Assembly: GCA_001273385.1 (NCBI GenBank) | Contig: LFWW01000014.1 | Location: 1 to 38,245, forward strand | Direction: 5' to 3' | Source of the DNA: a miscellaneous Crenarchaeota group-6 archaeon AD8-1 | GTDB taxonomy: Archaea; Thermoproteota; Bathyarchaeia; Bathyarchaeales; Bathycorpusculaceae | DNA length: 38,245 nt | Shown here: positions 24,416-32,460 of the stretch, piece by piece | Numbering within the stretch: the stretch's first letter is position 1 | Layout: every line of letters begins with the position of its first letter | Position numbers and translations under genes: made by a program | The notes under the pieces: generated by a model | Seen by the model: the letters and a program-made list of their open reading frames with translations, nothing else | Databases searched by the model: none | What the model was told of the DNA's origin: nothing

Positions 24416-26116
24416 ATGTCGTTAGGTGGAGGAAACGTTCCAATTCTAGTATTAAAAGAAGGTACAGGAAGATCAACTGGACGTCAAGCTCAAAAAAATA
24501 ATATAATGGCTGCAAAAATTATAGCCGAATCTGTAAAAAGCACACTAGGTCCATGTGGCATGGATAAGATGTTAGTAACAAATTTTGGAGATGTAGCTAT
24601 AACAAATGACGGAGCAACTATTCTAAAAGAATTAGAAGTTCAACATCCTGCTGCAAAGATGTTAGTGGAAGTTGCAAAAGCGCAAGATAATGAAGTAGGC
24701 GATGGCACCACAACAGCTGTAATTATTTCAGGAGAATTACTTTCAAAAGCTGAAAGTTTGCTTGATCGAAATGTGCATCCAACAGTAATTATTGAAGGCT
24801 ATAAAAAAGCAAGTGAGAAAGCACAGAAGGTACTTGAAAAGATTGGTATTCCAGTTAGTATAAAAGACGAAAAACTTCTCAGAGAAGTTGCTATTACATC
24901 TCTATCCAGCAAAGGAATTAATGTTGCTGAAAAACATTTTTCCAAGTTAGTCGTTGAAGCAGTAAAACAAGTAGCAGAAAAAATCGACGGTAAGATTAAA
25001 GCAGATATAGATTTAATCAAAGTGGTAAAGAAACATGGACAAAGTCTAGACGAGACAGAACTTGTAAAAGGAATGGTAATCGATAAAAAAGTTGCTAGTT
25101 CGCAAATGCCAAAAACCGTTAATAATGCAAAAATTGCACTGTTAAATGCTAAATTAGAAATCGAAAAAACAGAATTTGATGCAAAAATCAATATAGAAAG
25201 CCCTGATCAAATGAAACTATTTTTAGATGAAGAAGAAAGAATGATTAGAGAAATGGTTGATTCCATCGAGAAATCCGGTGCAAATGTTGTTTTCAGTGAA
25301 AAGAGTATCGACGATATGGCTGTATACTTCTTATCTAAAAAGAATATTTTAGCAATTAAAAGTGTTAGTAGCAGTGATATGGAAAAATTAGCAAGAGCTA
25401 CTGGCGGTAAAGTAACAAGTAACATCATGGATCTGTCCTCAGATTCACTTGGGAAAGCCAAATTAGTTGAAGAAGTGAAAGTTGCTGAAGATAAGTTAAT
25501 TTTCATAAGAGAGTGTAAAAATCCTAAAGCGGTAACAATAGTAATTCGAGGTGCATCTGCACAAATTCTTGATGAAGCAGAAAGATCAGTACATGATGCG
25601 CTTTGTGTAGTTAGAAATGCAGTTGAAGATGGCAAAATCACTGCAGGCGGGGGAGCACCTGAAGCAGAACTTGCTAGAAACTTGCGAAATTATGCGGTTA
25701 AAGTAGGTGGAAGGGAACAATTAGCAGTGGAAGCATATGCAGAAGCTCTGGAAACTATTCCATTAACTTTGGCAGAGAATGCAGGCCTAGATCCCATAGA
25801 TATAATGGTAGCCTTGAGAGCGGAGCACGAAAAGGCAGATCATCAATATTTTGGAATTGAAGTAACAACAGGAAAAATAAAAAACATGTTCGATTTGCTT
25901 GTTCTTGAACCATTAAGAGTCAAACAACAAGTAATCAAATCAGCAACTGAAGCCGCCAATATGATACTAAAAATCGATGATTTGATATCAATCAAAGGCA
26001 GCAAAGCACCTCCAATGCCTCCCGGTGGTATGGGTGGCGGCATGGGCGGTATGCCAGGTATGGGAGGCATGGGCGGTATGCCAGGTATGGGAGGCATGGG
26101 CGGTATGCCCTACTAA
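24416..26116 (+). CDS. thsA: Thermosome subunit (group II chaperonin)
   Basis: Subunit of the archaeal CCT-like double-ring chaperonin that folds proteins in an ATP-driven chamber with a built-in lid. The 566-residue protein carries the group II signatures: [31 protein letters not shown] (in part) near the N-terminus, [21 protein letters not shown], the ATPase GDGTTTAVI with its catalytic Asp, and [14 protein letters not shown] in the C-terminal equatorial half. The tail is a Gly/Met-rich GGM run encoded by tandem DNA repeats, typical of chaperonin tails. TTG at 24404 and GTG at 24407 are in frame, but ATG at 24416 sits five bases after GGTGA. A T-rich terminator follows the stop. Confidence 0.97.
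   Translation: MSLGGGNVPILVLKEGTGRSTGRQAQKNNIMAAKIIAESVKSTLGPCGMDKMLVTNFGDVAITNDGATILKELEVQHPAAKMLVEVAKAQDNEVGDGTTTAVIISGELLSKAESLLDRNVHPTVIIEGYKKASEKAQKVLEKIGIPVSIKDEKLLREVAITSLSSKGINVAEKHFSKLVVEAVKQVAEKIDGKIKADIDLIKVVKKHGQSLDETELVKGMVIDKKVASSQMPKTVNNAKIALLNAKLEIEKTEFDAKINIESPDQMKLFLDEEERMIREMVDSIEKSGANVVFSEKSIDDMAVYFLSKKNILAIKSVSSSDMEKLARATGGKVTSNIMDLSSDSLGKAKLVEEVKVAEDKLIFIRECKNPKAVTIVIRGASAQILDEAERSVHDALCVVRNAVEDGKITAGGGAPEAELARNLRNYAVKVGGREQLAVEAYAEALETIPLTLAENAGLDPIDIMVALRAEHEKADHQYFGIEVTTGKIKNMFDLLVLEPLRVKQQVIKSATEAANMILKIDDLISIKGSKAPPMPPGGMGGGMGGMPGMGGMGGMPGMGGMGGMPY
26042..26109 (+). repeat. Tandem 27-base repeat encoding the chaperonin GGM tail
   Basis: About two and a half copies of a 27-base unit (26042-26068, 26069-26095, partial 26096-26109) encode MGGMPGMGG twice. 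The copies are identical at DNA level, so the tail was probably lengthened by recent in-frame duplication. Confidence 0.85.
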
Positions 26117-26128
26117 AAACCAAAAAAC

Positions 26129-26152
26129 TTCTTTTTCTTTTTTATTTTTTTT
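26129..26152 (+). terminator. T-rich terminator after the thermosome gene
   Basis: A strongly T-rich tract with T5, T6 and T8 runs begins 13 bases after the thermosome stop. This is the usual signal for archaeal termination, and no hairpin is needed. Confidence 0.65.
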
Positions 26153-26254
26153 GACAAATATTTGTGTTTAACAGAATTAACAAAAAAATTACTTCTTATT
26201 TAATAGATAGAGAATTGTTAGGAAATTTCATTGATCTTAATTATAAGTGTAAAT

Positions 26255-26262
26255 CTTATATC
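26255..26262 (+). promoter_or_regulatory. TATA box of thymidylate synthase
   Basis: CTTATATC is the same core as in the thermosome promoter. It predicts a start near 26284 and a leader of about 42 bases with GGAG (26314-26317) eight bases before the ATG at 26326. Confidence 0.5.
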
Positions 26263-26325
26263 TTTAATAAGTCCAGAAATATTCGTTGAATATGAAAGCA
26301 AAGTATCTTTTTCGGAGAATTCGTT

Positions 26326-27042
26326 ATGAAACATGTTAAGATTACAGCTTTTGATTGCCCAGACGCATGGTTCCAAACTTTAAGCGCTATCTGGAATAAA
26401 GGGGATTCATTTCAGGTAGGTTATGGTTCAGAGGTAACAAATACCAAAAAACTAAACATATCAATAGAAATAAAACATCCTGAAAATCGACCTTTGGTTA
26501 ACGATAAAGCACCCTGCGATATGAAATATGTGAACTGGTATGCACTGGCATATTTATGGTGCGGAGAGAAACAAGATGAAACTTATACTTATGGTTCCAG
26601 AATCAGAGAACCAGTCGATCAAGTCGAAGAGGCTATAAAGAGATATTTGGAAGAGAAAAGAGATAGGCAAGTAACATTAGCAATCAGATTACCACAAGAT
26701 ATTAAAAAACAAATCCATTCAGAAAAACATGAACCTCCTTGTTTGAGCATAATTGATACCGAAATACTTGATGGAAAAATGCATTTGACTTGTTATTTTA
26801 GATCATGGGATGCTTATGCTGGCTTGCCAGCTAATATTGCTGGAATACAGCTATTCAATGAAGCTTTTGTTGATGAAATAAATTCCAGAGGTAATATGAG
26901 TTTAGAAACTGGAAAATTAATTTTTCATTCAAAAAATTGCCACATATACCAAAGACAAAATAATTTAGTTAAAGATTTGCTTCGTCCAGAAAAAAATGGA
27001 AAAAATAAAAGGCTAAGTGAGGCAATCAAGAAAATAAAATAA
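26326..27042 (+). CDS. thyA: Thymidylate synthase, archaeal ThyA type
   Basis: Methylates dUMP to dTMP with a methylene-pterin donor. The 238-residue protein is of the shorter methanogen-type ThyA. The catalytic cysteine is Cys139 in HEPPCL, and the dUMP-binding segment is YFRSWDAYAGLPANIAGIQLF at about 157-177, matching the family's 'FRS.D....P.N..G' pattern. The C-terminal SLETGKLIFHSKNCHIYQRQ corresponds to the conserved H.Y region. GGAG eight bases upstream supports ATG at 26326. dCMP deaminase, which supplies dUMP, is encoded convergently 43 bases away, a sensible pairing for dTMP synthesis. Confidence 0.88.
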   Translation: MKHVKITAFDCPDAWFQTLSAIWNKGDSFQVGYGSEVTNTKKLNISIEIKHPENRPLVNDKAPCDMKYVNWYALAYLWCGEKQDETYTYGSRIREPVDQVEEAIKRYLEEKRDRQVTLAIRLPQDIKKQIHSEKHEPPCLSIIDTEILDGKMHLTCYFRSWDAYAGLPANIAGIQLFNEAFVDEINSRGNMSLETGKLIFHSKNCHIYQRQNNLVKDLLRPEKNGKNKRLSEAIKKIK

Positions 27043-27085
27043 GTTAATTTATTGAAGTTTATGCTTTTGTTTATAATATCTTGGC

Positions 27086-27571
27086 TTATTGATGGTGATA
27101 TTTTTCAACTTCATGATTTTTAATATCTAATTCAATTCCAGCTTGATTAAATAATTCTATGGTGTCGGAGTCTGCATGATAACGTTTTTCACAAACTACC
27201 CGTTTAATCCCAGCGTTTATTATCATCATTGCACAAGTCCTACAAGGGGTCATTTTGCAAAAGAGGGTTGATCCTTCGAGAGGTATACCAAATCTAGCTG
27301 CTTGCAGAATTGCATTTTGCTCAGCATGTAAAGTTCGAACACAATGTTGAGTTGTTTTTTCGTTAAAATCAATAACTTTGCGCAAATCGTGTCCTACTTG
27401 ATCACAATGAGCTAGACCAGCAGGAGCTCCAACATATCCTGTTGTCATTATTCTTTTATCTTTAACGATTACGCATCCACATTTTCCTCGATCACAGGTA
27501 GCTCGTTTCGATACAGCTTCACAAAGATCTAAAAAATATCTATCCCAATCTGGTCGACTCATTTTGCTCAT
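27086..27571 (-). CDS. dCMP deaminase (ComEB-like)
   Basis: A zinc-dependent deaminase of the cytidine/deoxycytidylate family that converts dCMP to dUMP. The 161-residue protein has the catalytic LHAEQNAI (His zinc ligand and general-acid/base Glu) and the zinc motif PCRTCAMMIINAGIKRVV. RATCDRGKCGCVIV and TGYVGAPAGLAHC are further marks of the dCMP deaminase branch. The start is ATG at 27571. A second ATG three codons later is an alternative. Together with the convergent thyA it forms a pyrimidine deoxynucleotide pair. A different cytosine deaminase role is unlikely given these motifs. Confidence 0.93.
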   Translation of the reverse strand: MSKMSRPDWDRYFLDLCEAVSKRATCDRGKCGCVIVKDKRIMTTGYVGAPAGLAHCDQVGHDLRKVIDFNEKTTQHCVRTLHAEQNAILQAARFGIPLEGSTLFCKMTPCRTCAMMIINAGIKRVVCEKRYHADSDTIELFNQAGIELDIKNHEVEKYHHQ

Positions 27572-27900
27572 CCAATTCTTTTGATAAGGTTCTTAAATCA
27601 GTTATTAAAACATTCTAATAAGTTTAAAGAGTGTTTTACTTTAGAGTTTATTTTACTAATTAAATTTCAGATTCAAATTTGAATAATTAAATAATAAGAA
27701 ATCACAATGCAAGATATAATTAAGTCTGAGATACAAAATTCTTTTTTAAATTATCTTCAGAAAAAAGACTTTAAATATTTATTTTAGAACTATGAGATAT
27801 TCTTAGAATTTTTTCAGTCCTTTTTCTTAACCTTATTTTAAATAAAGCAAAACTAGAATAGAACAATTTTATATAATATTTAGTCAGGCATAGAAAGAAA
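27572..27900. other. Long AT-rich divergent region between dCMP deaminase and the Nudix gene
   Basis: These 329 bases hold no supported gene. A 14-base perfect palindrome, ATTCAAATTTGAAT, lies at 27671-27684. A 26-codon frame at 27708-27788 lacks any Shine-Dalgarno and looks random. Several A/T runs and the TATA box of the Nudix gene lie at the right end. No tRNA or snoRNA-like pattern was recognised. Confidence 0.55.
27868..27877 (+). promoter_or_regulatory. TATA box of the Nudix hydrolase (leaderless)
   Basis: TTTATATAAT-like sequence at 27868-27877 predicts transcription from about 27898, only three bases before the TTG start at 27901. No Shine-Dalgarno precedes that TTG, so the message is probably leaderless. 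Confidence 0.55.
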
Positions 27901-28464
27901 TTGCTAACTCCAAAGATAATAGAAGAATTGGGTGTTTTTCTCAAAAAGAAGTTTTATTTGCAAGTAGCAAATGCAGCAGTATGTCTACTTCTTAAACCGG
28001 CTGTAGAAGATTATGAAATCCTTTTTGTTAAAAGAGTGAAAAGACAATCAGATCCATGGTCAGGGCAAATTGCTTTTCCAGGAGGAAAACGTGATTTGGT
28101 AGACAGAAATTTAAAAGACACCATTATTCGTGAAGTATTTGAAGAGACCAATATTAAACTTAAAGAGAACAATTTTGTGGGAGCTTTAAAAATTATTGAT
28201 TCTGAACTAAATAGAAATTTTAAAATTCTACCTTTTATTGCTCTTTTAAAAAAGAATCCAAGAATTGAGCTTAATAAAAATGAATTAGAAAGCTACTTTT
28301 GGATTTCTTATGATGATTTTAATAGAAGTAAAGGAAATGCAGGTTTTGGCAATAAAAGAGTACCCGCATATATTTTTGGAGAAAATATTGTTTGGGGAGT
28401 AACATATAATATTTTGGAAATGTTTTGCAATTATATTGAATCAATAATAAAAATGAAAAATTAA
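27901..28464 (+). CDS. Nudix hydrolase, CoA-pyrophosphatase-like (NUDT7/NUDT8 type)
   Basis: Cleaves a nucleoside-diphosphate-linked compound. The family that fits best hydrolyses CoA to phosphopantetheine and 3',5'-ADP. The 187-residue protein has the upstream motif SDPWSGQIAFPGGKRD, which resembles the family's 'GQI.FPGG' block, and a Nudix box ending REVFEETNI, with the metal-binding glutamates present. The Nudix box has one extra residue between the glycines and RE, as in NUDT7/8, and Asn replaces the glycine of the usual EExG. The start is TTG at 27901, the only candidate near the predicted transcription start. The substrate is not provable from sequence. Confidence 0.82.
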   Translation: MLTPKIIEELGVFLKKKFYLQVANAAVCLLLKPAVEDYEILFVKRVKRQSDPWSGQIAFPGGKRDLVDRNLKDTIIREVFEETNIKLKENNFVGALKIIDSELNRNFKILPFIALLKKNPRIELNKNELESYFWISYDDFNRSKGNAGFGNKRVPAYIFGENIVWGVTYNILEMFCNYIESIIKMKN

Positions 28465-28542
28465 TAATTTTTAATAGAATTAAATTACAAATATTATGAG
28501 TTCTTATATTTCATCAATATTATCTAATTTAGGTGAAGCACC

Positions 28543-29061
28543 ATGGGAAACATGGCTGTTTGGAAAGTATTAGAAGAGATAATAATTGAATTACGCAAAA
28601 AAGCAGTTGAAACACCTAAAGAAATTATTGATGATTTAAAATCAGCCAAAGTGTTGTTAGAGATAAATGGTTCTAATTCGTTTCAAAAAGATACAGTGCC
28701 TATTGAAAAATATCTTGATAATATCGAAATTTATGTTTTTAATGAAATGCAAAATAAATTTGAATCTAGAATTGTTGAAGAATGGTTAAAAAGAGTGTTT
28801 AAAGCGCGAACTAAGGAATTACATTTTGAAAAAGATAACAAATTCATATCAGGTATTCCTCGCAATAAAAAATGGATTCGAGTGAAATCTATTCCTGAAT
28901 TATCAAAGAATATAATTGAAAAAAATGCTAAAGATAAAAACTTGATTATTGGGTCTCATAAAGATGGAAAATTCACGATTTATGGAAAAGAGGAGGATAT
29001 TAGGAAATTCATTAAGAAGATAACTGCATTAGTTACTAAAATTCAGGAAAAACCAAAATGA
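28543..29061 (+). CDS. DUF2096-like archaeal protein of unknown function
   Basis: A soluble, lysine- and glutamate-rich protein of 172 residues, predicted mostly helical. The segments TPKEIIDDLKSAKVLLEI, DTVPIEKYLDNIEIYVF and EEWLKRVFKART resemble, from memory, the archaeal DUF2096 family found in methanogens and relatives. No catalytic motif is visible. ATG at 28543 has GGTGA six bases ahead, and the second ATG three codons later is less likely. Neighbours are a Nudix hydrolase and a Dph6-like protein on the same strand with gaps of 80-100 bases, so they may be separate transcription units. No function is proposed. Confidence 0.6.
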   Translation: MGNMAVWKVLEEIIIELRKKAVETPKEIIDDLKSAKVLLEINGSNSFQKDTVPIEKYLDNIEIYVFNEMQNKFESRIVEEWLKRVFKARTKELHFEKDNKFISGIPRNKKWIRVKSIPELSKNIIEKNAKDKNLIIGSHKDGKFTIYGKEEDIRKFIKKITALVTKIQEKPK

Positions 29062-29164
29062 GAGATACTCAGGACTTTTTATATTAACAAATATAAATAA
29101 AATAATTTTTTGTTTAGCCCAATATCTTAAATAATTCTTTACAAATTTGGTGAAGATAGCATGA

Positions 29165-29809
29165 ATGGGATTATCAATGAAAGCTGCTGCTCTTTTTTCT
29201 GGAGGCAAAGATTCGCTTTATGCAGTTGATATTGTTCAAAAACAAGGAATTATTATTAATAACTTGATAACTCTACTTCCAACACTCCCTTGGCCCTCAC
29301 CTCATGCAAAAAATATTGATGCTTTAAAAATTTTAGCCGATAATATGGAGAAAAGGCTTATTATCGTAGATTTTCAAATCGAAGATGCTTTACAAATAGA
29401 ACTGGAAAATCTTGATGTTGATGCTTTGGTAGCTGGAGATGTTAATGTGGAAGCACATAAGTTAGGCTTGCAGGATTTATGTGATAAAGTAGGTATAAAA
29501 TTATTGGAACCATTATATGGGAAAAATACAACAAAACTTTTTCACGAGATATTCAATAGTGGATTTAAGGCAATTATTACTGGTGTAAACCTAGAATTTT
29601 TAGATGAAAAATGGCTAGGGTTTTTAATTAACAAAGATACAGGCAAAAATTTCATTTATGAAATTGGAAGTGTGGATCCATTAGGCGAAAATGGGGAATT
29701 TCATACTTTAGTTCTTGAATGTCCACTTTTCAAAAAATCTTTTAGGATCATATCTAAAGTGAAAAGAGTTAATAAAAAAATAGCTTATCTCACTGTTTGT
29801 GTTAATTGA
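29165..29809 (+). CDS. DUF71 PP-loop ATP pyrophosphatase, probably diphthine-ammonia ligase (Dph6)
   Basis: An adenylating PP-loop enzyme. The family member Dph6 amidates diphthine on translation elongation factor 2 to give diphthamide. The 214-residue protein has the PP-loop FSGGKDSLYAV near its start, DALVAGDVNVEAH, GFKAIITGVNLEFLDEKWLG and the conserved GENGEFHTLV. It stands alone rather than in the B12 operon, which favours the diphthamide role over its paralogue at 33567-34256. ATG at 29165 is 11 bases after GGTGA, and ATG at 29177 (MKAAALFSGGKDS) is also plausible. A better-spaced ATG at 29161 is out of frame. Confidence 0.75.
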   Translation: MGLSMKAAALFSGGKDSLYAVDIVQKQGIIINNLITLLPTLPWPSPHAKNIDALKILADNMEKRLIIVDFQIEDALQIELENLDVDALVAGDVNVEAHKLGLQDLCDKVGIKLLEPLYGKNTTKLFHEIFNSGFKAIITGVNLEFLDEKWLGFLINKDTGKNFIYEIGSVDPLGENGEFHTLVLECPLFKKSFRIISKVKRVNKKIAYLTVCVN

Positions 29810-29870
29810 AATTAATAAAATTTAAAGTAAAAATTAACTAATTTCAGAACTTGCTAAAATTCTATGCTAA

Positions 29871-31094
29871 TCAATTATTTTTTAAATCATATATTTTTGA
29901 TCCCAGAAAAGGAACAAGCATTTCATTTTCATTTAATCCTCCATGGTGACCAATAGATCCAAATTTTAAACCTTTAAAATGTTCAAACCAGATGGTCTCA
30001 TTATCATATGGCAAAATTAGGAGATTTCCAACTCTTTCTAAAAATTCTTTGCTAGGGTTTCCAATTCCAAATAATCCCTTTTTGATTGCAGTAGTTATTT
30101 CCATTATTTCTGCTTTTTCTCCTAAGCTTTGGGTTAGAATTTTTTGAGTTTCTGATAATTTCTCTTGTTTTACATGAAGAAAAATATCTCTAGGACTACC
30201 TGTTGGGAGGATAGGAGTTCCTCGTTTGTTTAATTGAAGATTTCTTATAAGTTCTGGATATTTGTTTAGATATGTTGTTTTATCGGGAAGAACACCCAAT
30301 CCGCCATGATCAGACGTGATAATAATTAGAGTTTCTTTTGAAGATTTTTTGTCCATTTTGTATATAAAACTATTCTTTAGTAAAGAAACAATTTGTGATA
30401 ATTCAGTGAAATATTCTTCGCTTTGAGGTCCATATTGATGGGCTATTGTATCTAAATTACCTAAATGTGCGAAGTGATATGTAGGACCTTTGGTCTTTTC
30501 AATTTTTTTTCTTAAAGTTATTATCAAATCAGATGATTTGAGTGAAGGTATAATGGTACTTCCTTTAAAAAAAACCTTGGAGCATGAACTATAAGCATCT
30601 CTTATGTACATATGGCCAAAAGATTTTATCTCATGCTTATTTAGAATGTCATAAATTGTGTCTCCTTTGTATAAAAGATCAGAACTATAATTTTTTTGTC
30701 GAAAAAATTTCTTATAATCCAAATTCATGGGTTCAAAAAGAAGCGTGTTAATTATCATATCTGGTTTTTTCATATAAATGAAGTATTCAAATAGACCGTG
30801 CTCTTGAGGGGTTAATCCTGTGTTCAAATCAAAAAAAATTCTGTCTTTTTTATGATATAGCAACTGATTTAATCCAAGGCCGTCCAAAATAAAAAGCACA
30901 ATTTTATTTATATTGCTGATTTCAATTTTTTTATGAAATCCTTTAATTTTCGTTGCTTGCATCTGTGTTTTAATATTAAAAAGATGAAGAATTAAATCAG
31001 GCAGATTTGAGATACAATATTTGGTATAAAATGGATAAAAAAAAGTTCCTTGCTTTTTATTCTTTTTAATAGTTTCTAGAACTTCATTAAACAT
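29871..31094 (-). CDS. Alkaline phosphatase superfamily protein, nucleotide pyrophosphatase-like, at the end of the B12 operon
   Basis: A metal-enzyme-fold protein of about 407 residues. Metal-site motifs are FILDGLG (Asp71), HLGNLDTIAHQYG and TSDHGG, with a late HHGG. The block TGLTPQEHGLFEY matches the 'TGLYPENHG' segment of phosphodiesterases. Only about 20 residues separate LDGLG from TGLTPQ, where family members usually have 35-45 including the Thr/Ser nucleophile in a T-x-P pattern. That nucleophile is not visible here. The frame extends to 31130, but ATG at 31094 gives a cleaner 8-base overlap with cobY. The overlap ties it to corrinoid metabolism. Its substrate is unknown, and it may be catalytically altered. 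Confidence 0.75.
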   Translation of the reverse strand: MFNEVLETIKKNKKQGTFFYPFYTKYCISNLPDLILHLFNIKTQMQATKIKGFHKKIEISNINKIVLFILDGLGLNQLLYHKKDRIFFDLNTGLTPQEHGLFEYFIYMKKPDMIINTLLFEPMNLDYKKFFRQKNYSSDLLYKGDTIYDILNKHEIKSFGHMYIRDAYSSCSKVFFKGSTIIPSLKSSDLIITLRKKIEKTKGPTYHFAHLGNLDTIAHQYGPQSEEYFTELSQIVSLLKNSFIYKMDKKSSKETLIIITSDHGGLGVLPDKTTYLNKYPELIRNLQLNKRGTPILPTGSPRDIFLHVKQEKLSETQKILTQSLGEKAEIMEITTAIKKGLFGIGNPSKEFLERVGNLLILPYDNETIWFEHFKGLKFGSIGHHGGLNENEMLVPFLGSKIYDLKNN

Positions 31095-31710
31095 TAAAAT
31101 CAACTTCTTTTTGAAGGAAATTTTTTGCAATATTTAGATCGGCTAATGTGTTGATATTGAGGGCAACTTCTTTTTCTTCCAGCAGGAGAACTTCTTCATC
31201 TAATTCATCAATTTCGATTTTTGTTCCATCAATGATATTGATTCCAGCAGGTACTACTTTTTCATTATCTAGATCAAACTCATAGTCACTACTAAGACCT
31301 AATTTAACTCTTATTTCTAAGGGAACTACTACTTTAAGTGCTGATTTATTACTTTCTTTATATTTTTCAATTATTAGATCAATAATTTCACTGGTAATTA
31401 ATGGTATATCAGATCCTATGACTAATACCGTTTTAAGTGATAATTCTTTGATAGCGTAAGCCATATCATAAACAAATTCTCTTCCTGGGGTTTTAATTGT
31501 ATTTATTTTTAACTTGGATAATATTTGATTGGTTTGTGGCGTATAATCACTTACTGAGACTATGATATTATCGACATGTTTTGCCTTTTTTAATGAATTA
31601 AGAACATATTCAATAATCGGTTTTCCATTTAATTTTATTAGTGGTTTTTCTTCTCTAAGTTTAAGTCTGGATCCTTTGCCTCCAGCCATAATCAAGGCAG
31701 TTACACCCAT
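31087..31710 (-). CDS. cobY: GTP:adenosylcobinamide-phosphate guanylyltransferase
   Basis: The archaeal replacement for bacterial CobU guanylyltransferase. It activates adenosylcobinamide phosphate with GTP. The 207-residue NTP-transferase-fold protein opens with ALIMAGGKGSRL and EKPLIKLNGKPIIEYVL, followed by IIVSVSDYTPQT and VLVIGSDIPLI, and ends with ALNINTLADLNIA. These match CobY better than sugar nucleotidyltransferases. It starts with ATG at 31710, overlapping the cobS stop by 10 bases, and its own end overlaps the phosphatase-like gene. Its product AdoCbi-GDP is the substrate of CobS encoded next to it. Archaeal CobY lacks the kinase activity of CobU. Confidence 0.9.
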   Translation of the reverse strand: MGVTALIMAGGKGSRLKLREEKPLIKLNGKPIIEYVLNSLKKAKHVDNIIVSVSDYTPQTNQILSKLKINTIKTPGREFVYDMAYAIKELSLKTVLVIGSDIPLITSEIIDLIIEKYKESNKSALKVVVPLEIRVKLGLSSDYEFDLDNEKVVPAGINIIDGTKIEIDELDEEVLLLEEKEVALNINTLADLNIAKNFLQKEVDFNV

Positions 31711-32453
31711 GGGATCATCGCCAATAGTGCTATTATTGAGGTCATCCGAGAAATATCGTTTGTTGCACCTAGTACGTCCCCCGTTACTCCTTTGAAATGC
31801 TTGTTAGATAGAAAAACAATAAATAAACTAGTGAAAATAGAAGCTAAGATGAATACAATTCCTGTTAATCCTAATAGAGGAATTGATATTGCTAAAGAAA
31901 TTATTAGAGCTATTAACAATCTAAGGGCTCCTTTTTTACCGTGCATTGCTTCAAGAAAAGCAGTGTTCATACCTTTGTGAACAGGTTTTCCAGCCCAAGC
32001 TCCAATCACCATTGATAATTTAGCTGCAACCTCTATTACTATTATACTTTGTATTACAATATTAGAATTTAATTCTGAGAAAGAAAGAGCTGTGATTAGT
32101 AGGATCATAATGCCTAATACTAATCCCCCTGCACCAGTTAATTGATCATGCATAATTTCGATTTTTCTTTCTGGTGTACCATGTGCCATTATTCCATCTC
32201 CGAAATCTAATAGTCCATCTGTGTGATGCAATCCAGTTATTATCAATAATACTCCAAGCGTCAAAATTCCTGCAATTGAAGCTGGAAGAAACTGGAAAAA
32301 TATCCAGCCAAAAAAACCGCAGAGGATACCAATACATGCTCCAATAAAAGGAAAGAGATACATAGTTTTTGCGCAATCAGAAAAAATATCTTGATCCATT
32401 TTGATAGGTATTATTGTAAGAAAAGAAAACAGATTCTTTATCTCTTTAATCAT
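31701..32453 (-). CDS. cobS: Adenosylcobinamide-GDP ribazoletransferase (cobalamin synthase)
   Basis: An integral membrane enzyme that joins AdoCbi-GDP to alpha-ribazole (phosphate), closing the nucleotide loop of cobalamin. The 250-residue protein is strongly hydrophobic with about six to eight helices. It carries the family motif HHTDGLLDFGDGIMAHGTPE, where the aspartates bind metal and substrate, then KIEIMHDQLTGAGGLVLG and an inner loop WAGKPVHKGMNTAF. The start is ATG at 32453, 7 bases after cobT. It works with CobT, CobY and CobZ, all encoded nearby. Confidence 0.94.
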   Translation of the reverse strand: MIKEIKNLFSFLTIIPIKMDQDIFSDCAKTMYLFPFIGACIGILCGFFGWIFFQFLPASIAGILTLGVLLIITGLHHTDGLLDFGDGIMAHGTPERKIEIMHDQLTGAGGLVLGIMILLITALSFSELNSNIVIQSIIVIEVAAKLSMVIGAWAGKPVHKGMNTAFLEAMHGKKGALRLLIALIISLAISIPLLGLTGIVFILASIFTSLFIVFLSNKHFKGVTGDVLGATNDISRMTSIIALLAMIPWV

Positions 32454-32460
32454 TTAGACT

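Noticed and set aside
24799-26097. Three minus-strand frames inside the thermosome gene
   Set aside because: They are shadows of the chaperonin coding strand, and the Pro/Ile/Met-rich one is the complement of the GGM repeats.
27671-27684. ATTCAAATTTGAAT palindrome as an operator
   Set aside because: It is more than 180 bases from the Nudix promoter and about 100 from the dCMP deaminase start, and is nearly all A/T. Chance is likely.
27708-27788. 26-codon ORF in the divergent region
   Set aside because: No Shine-Dalgarno, very short, and no recognisable feature.
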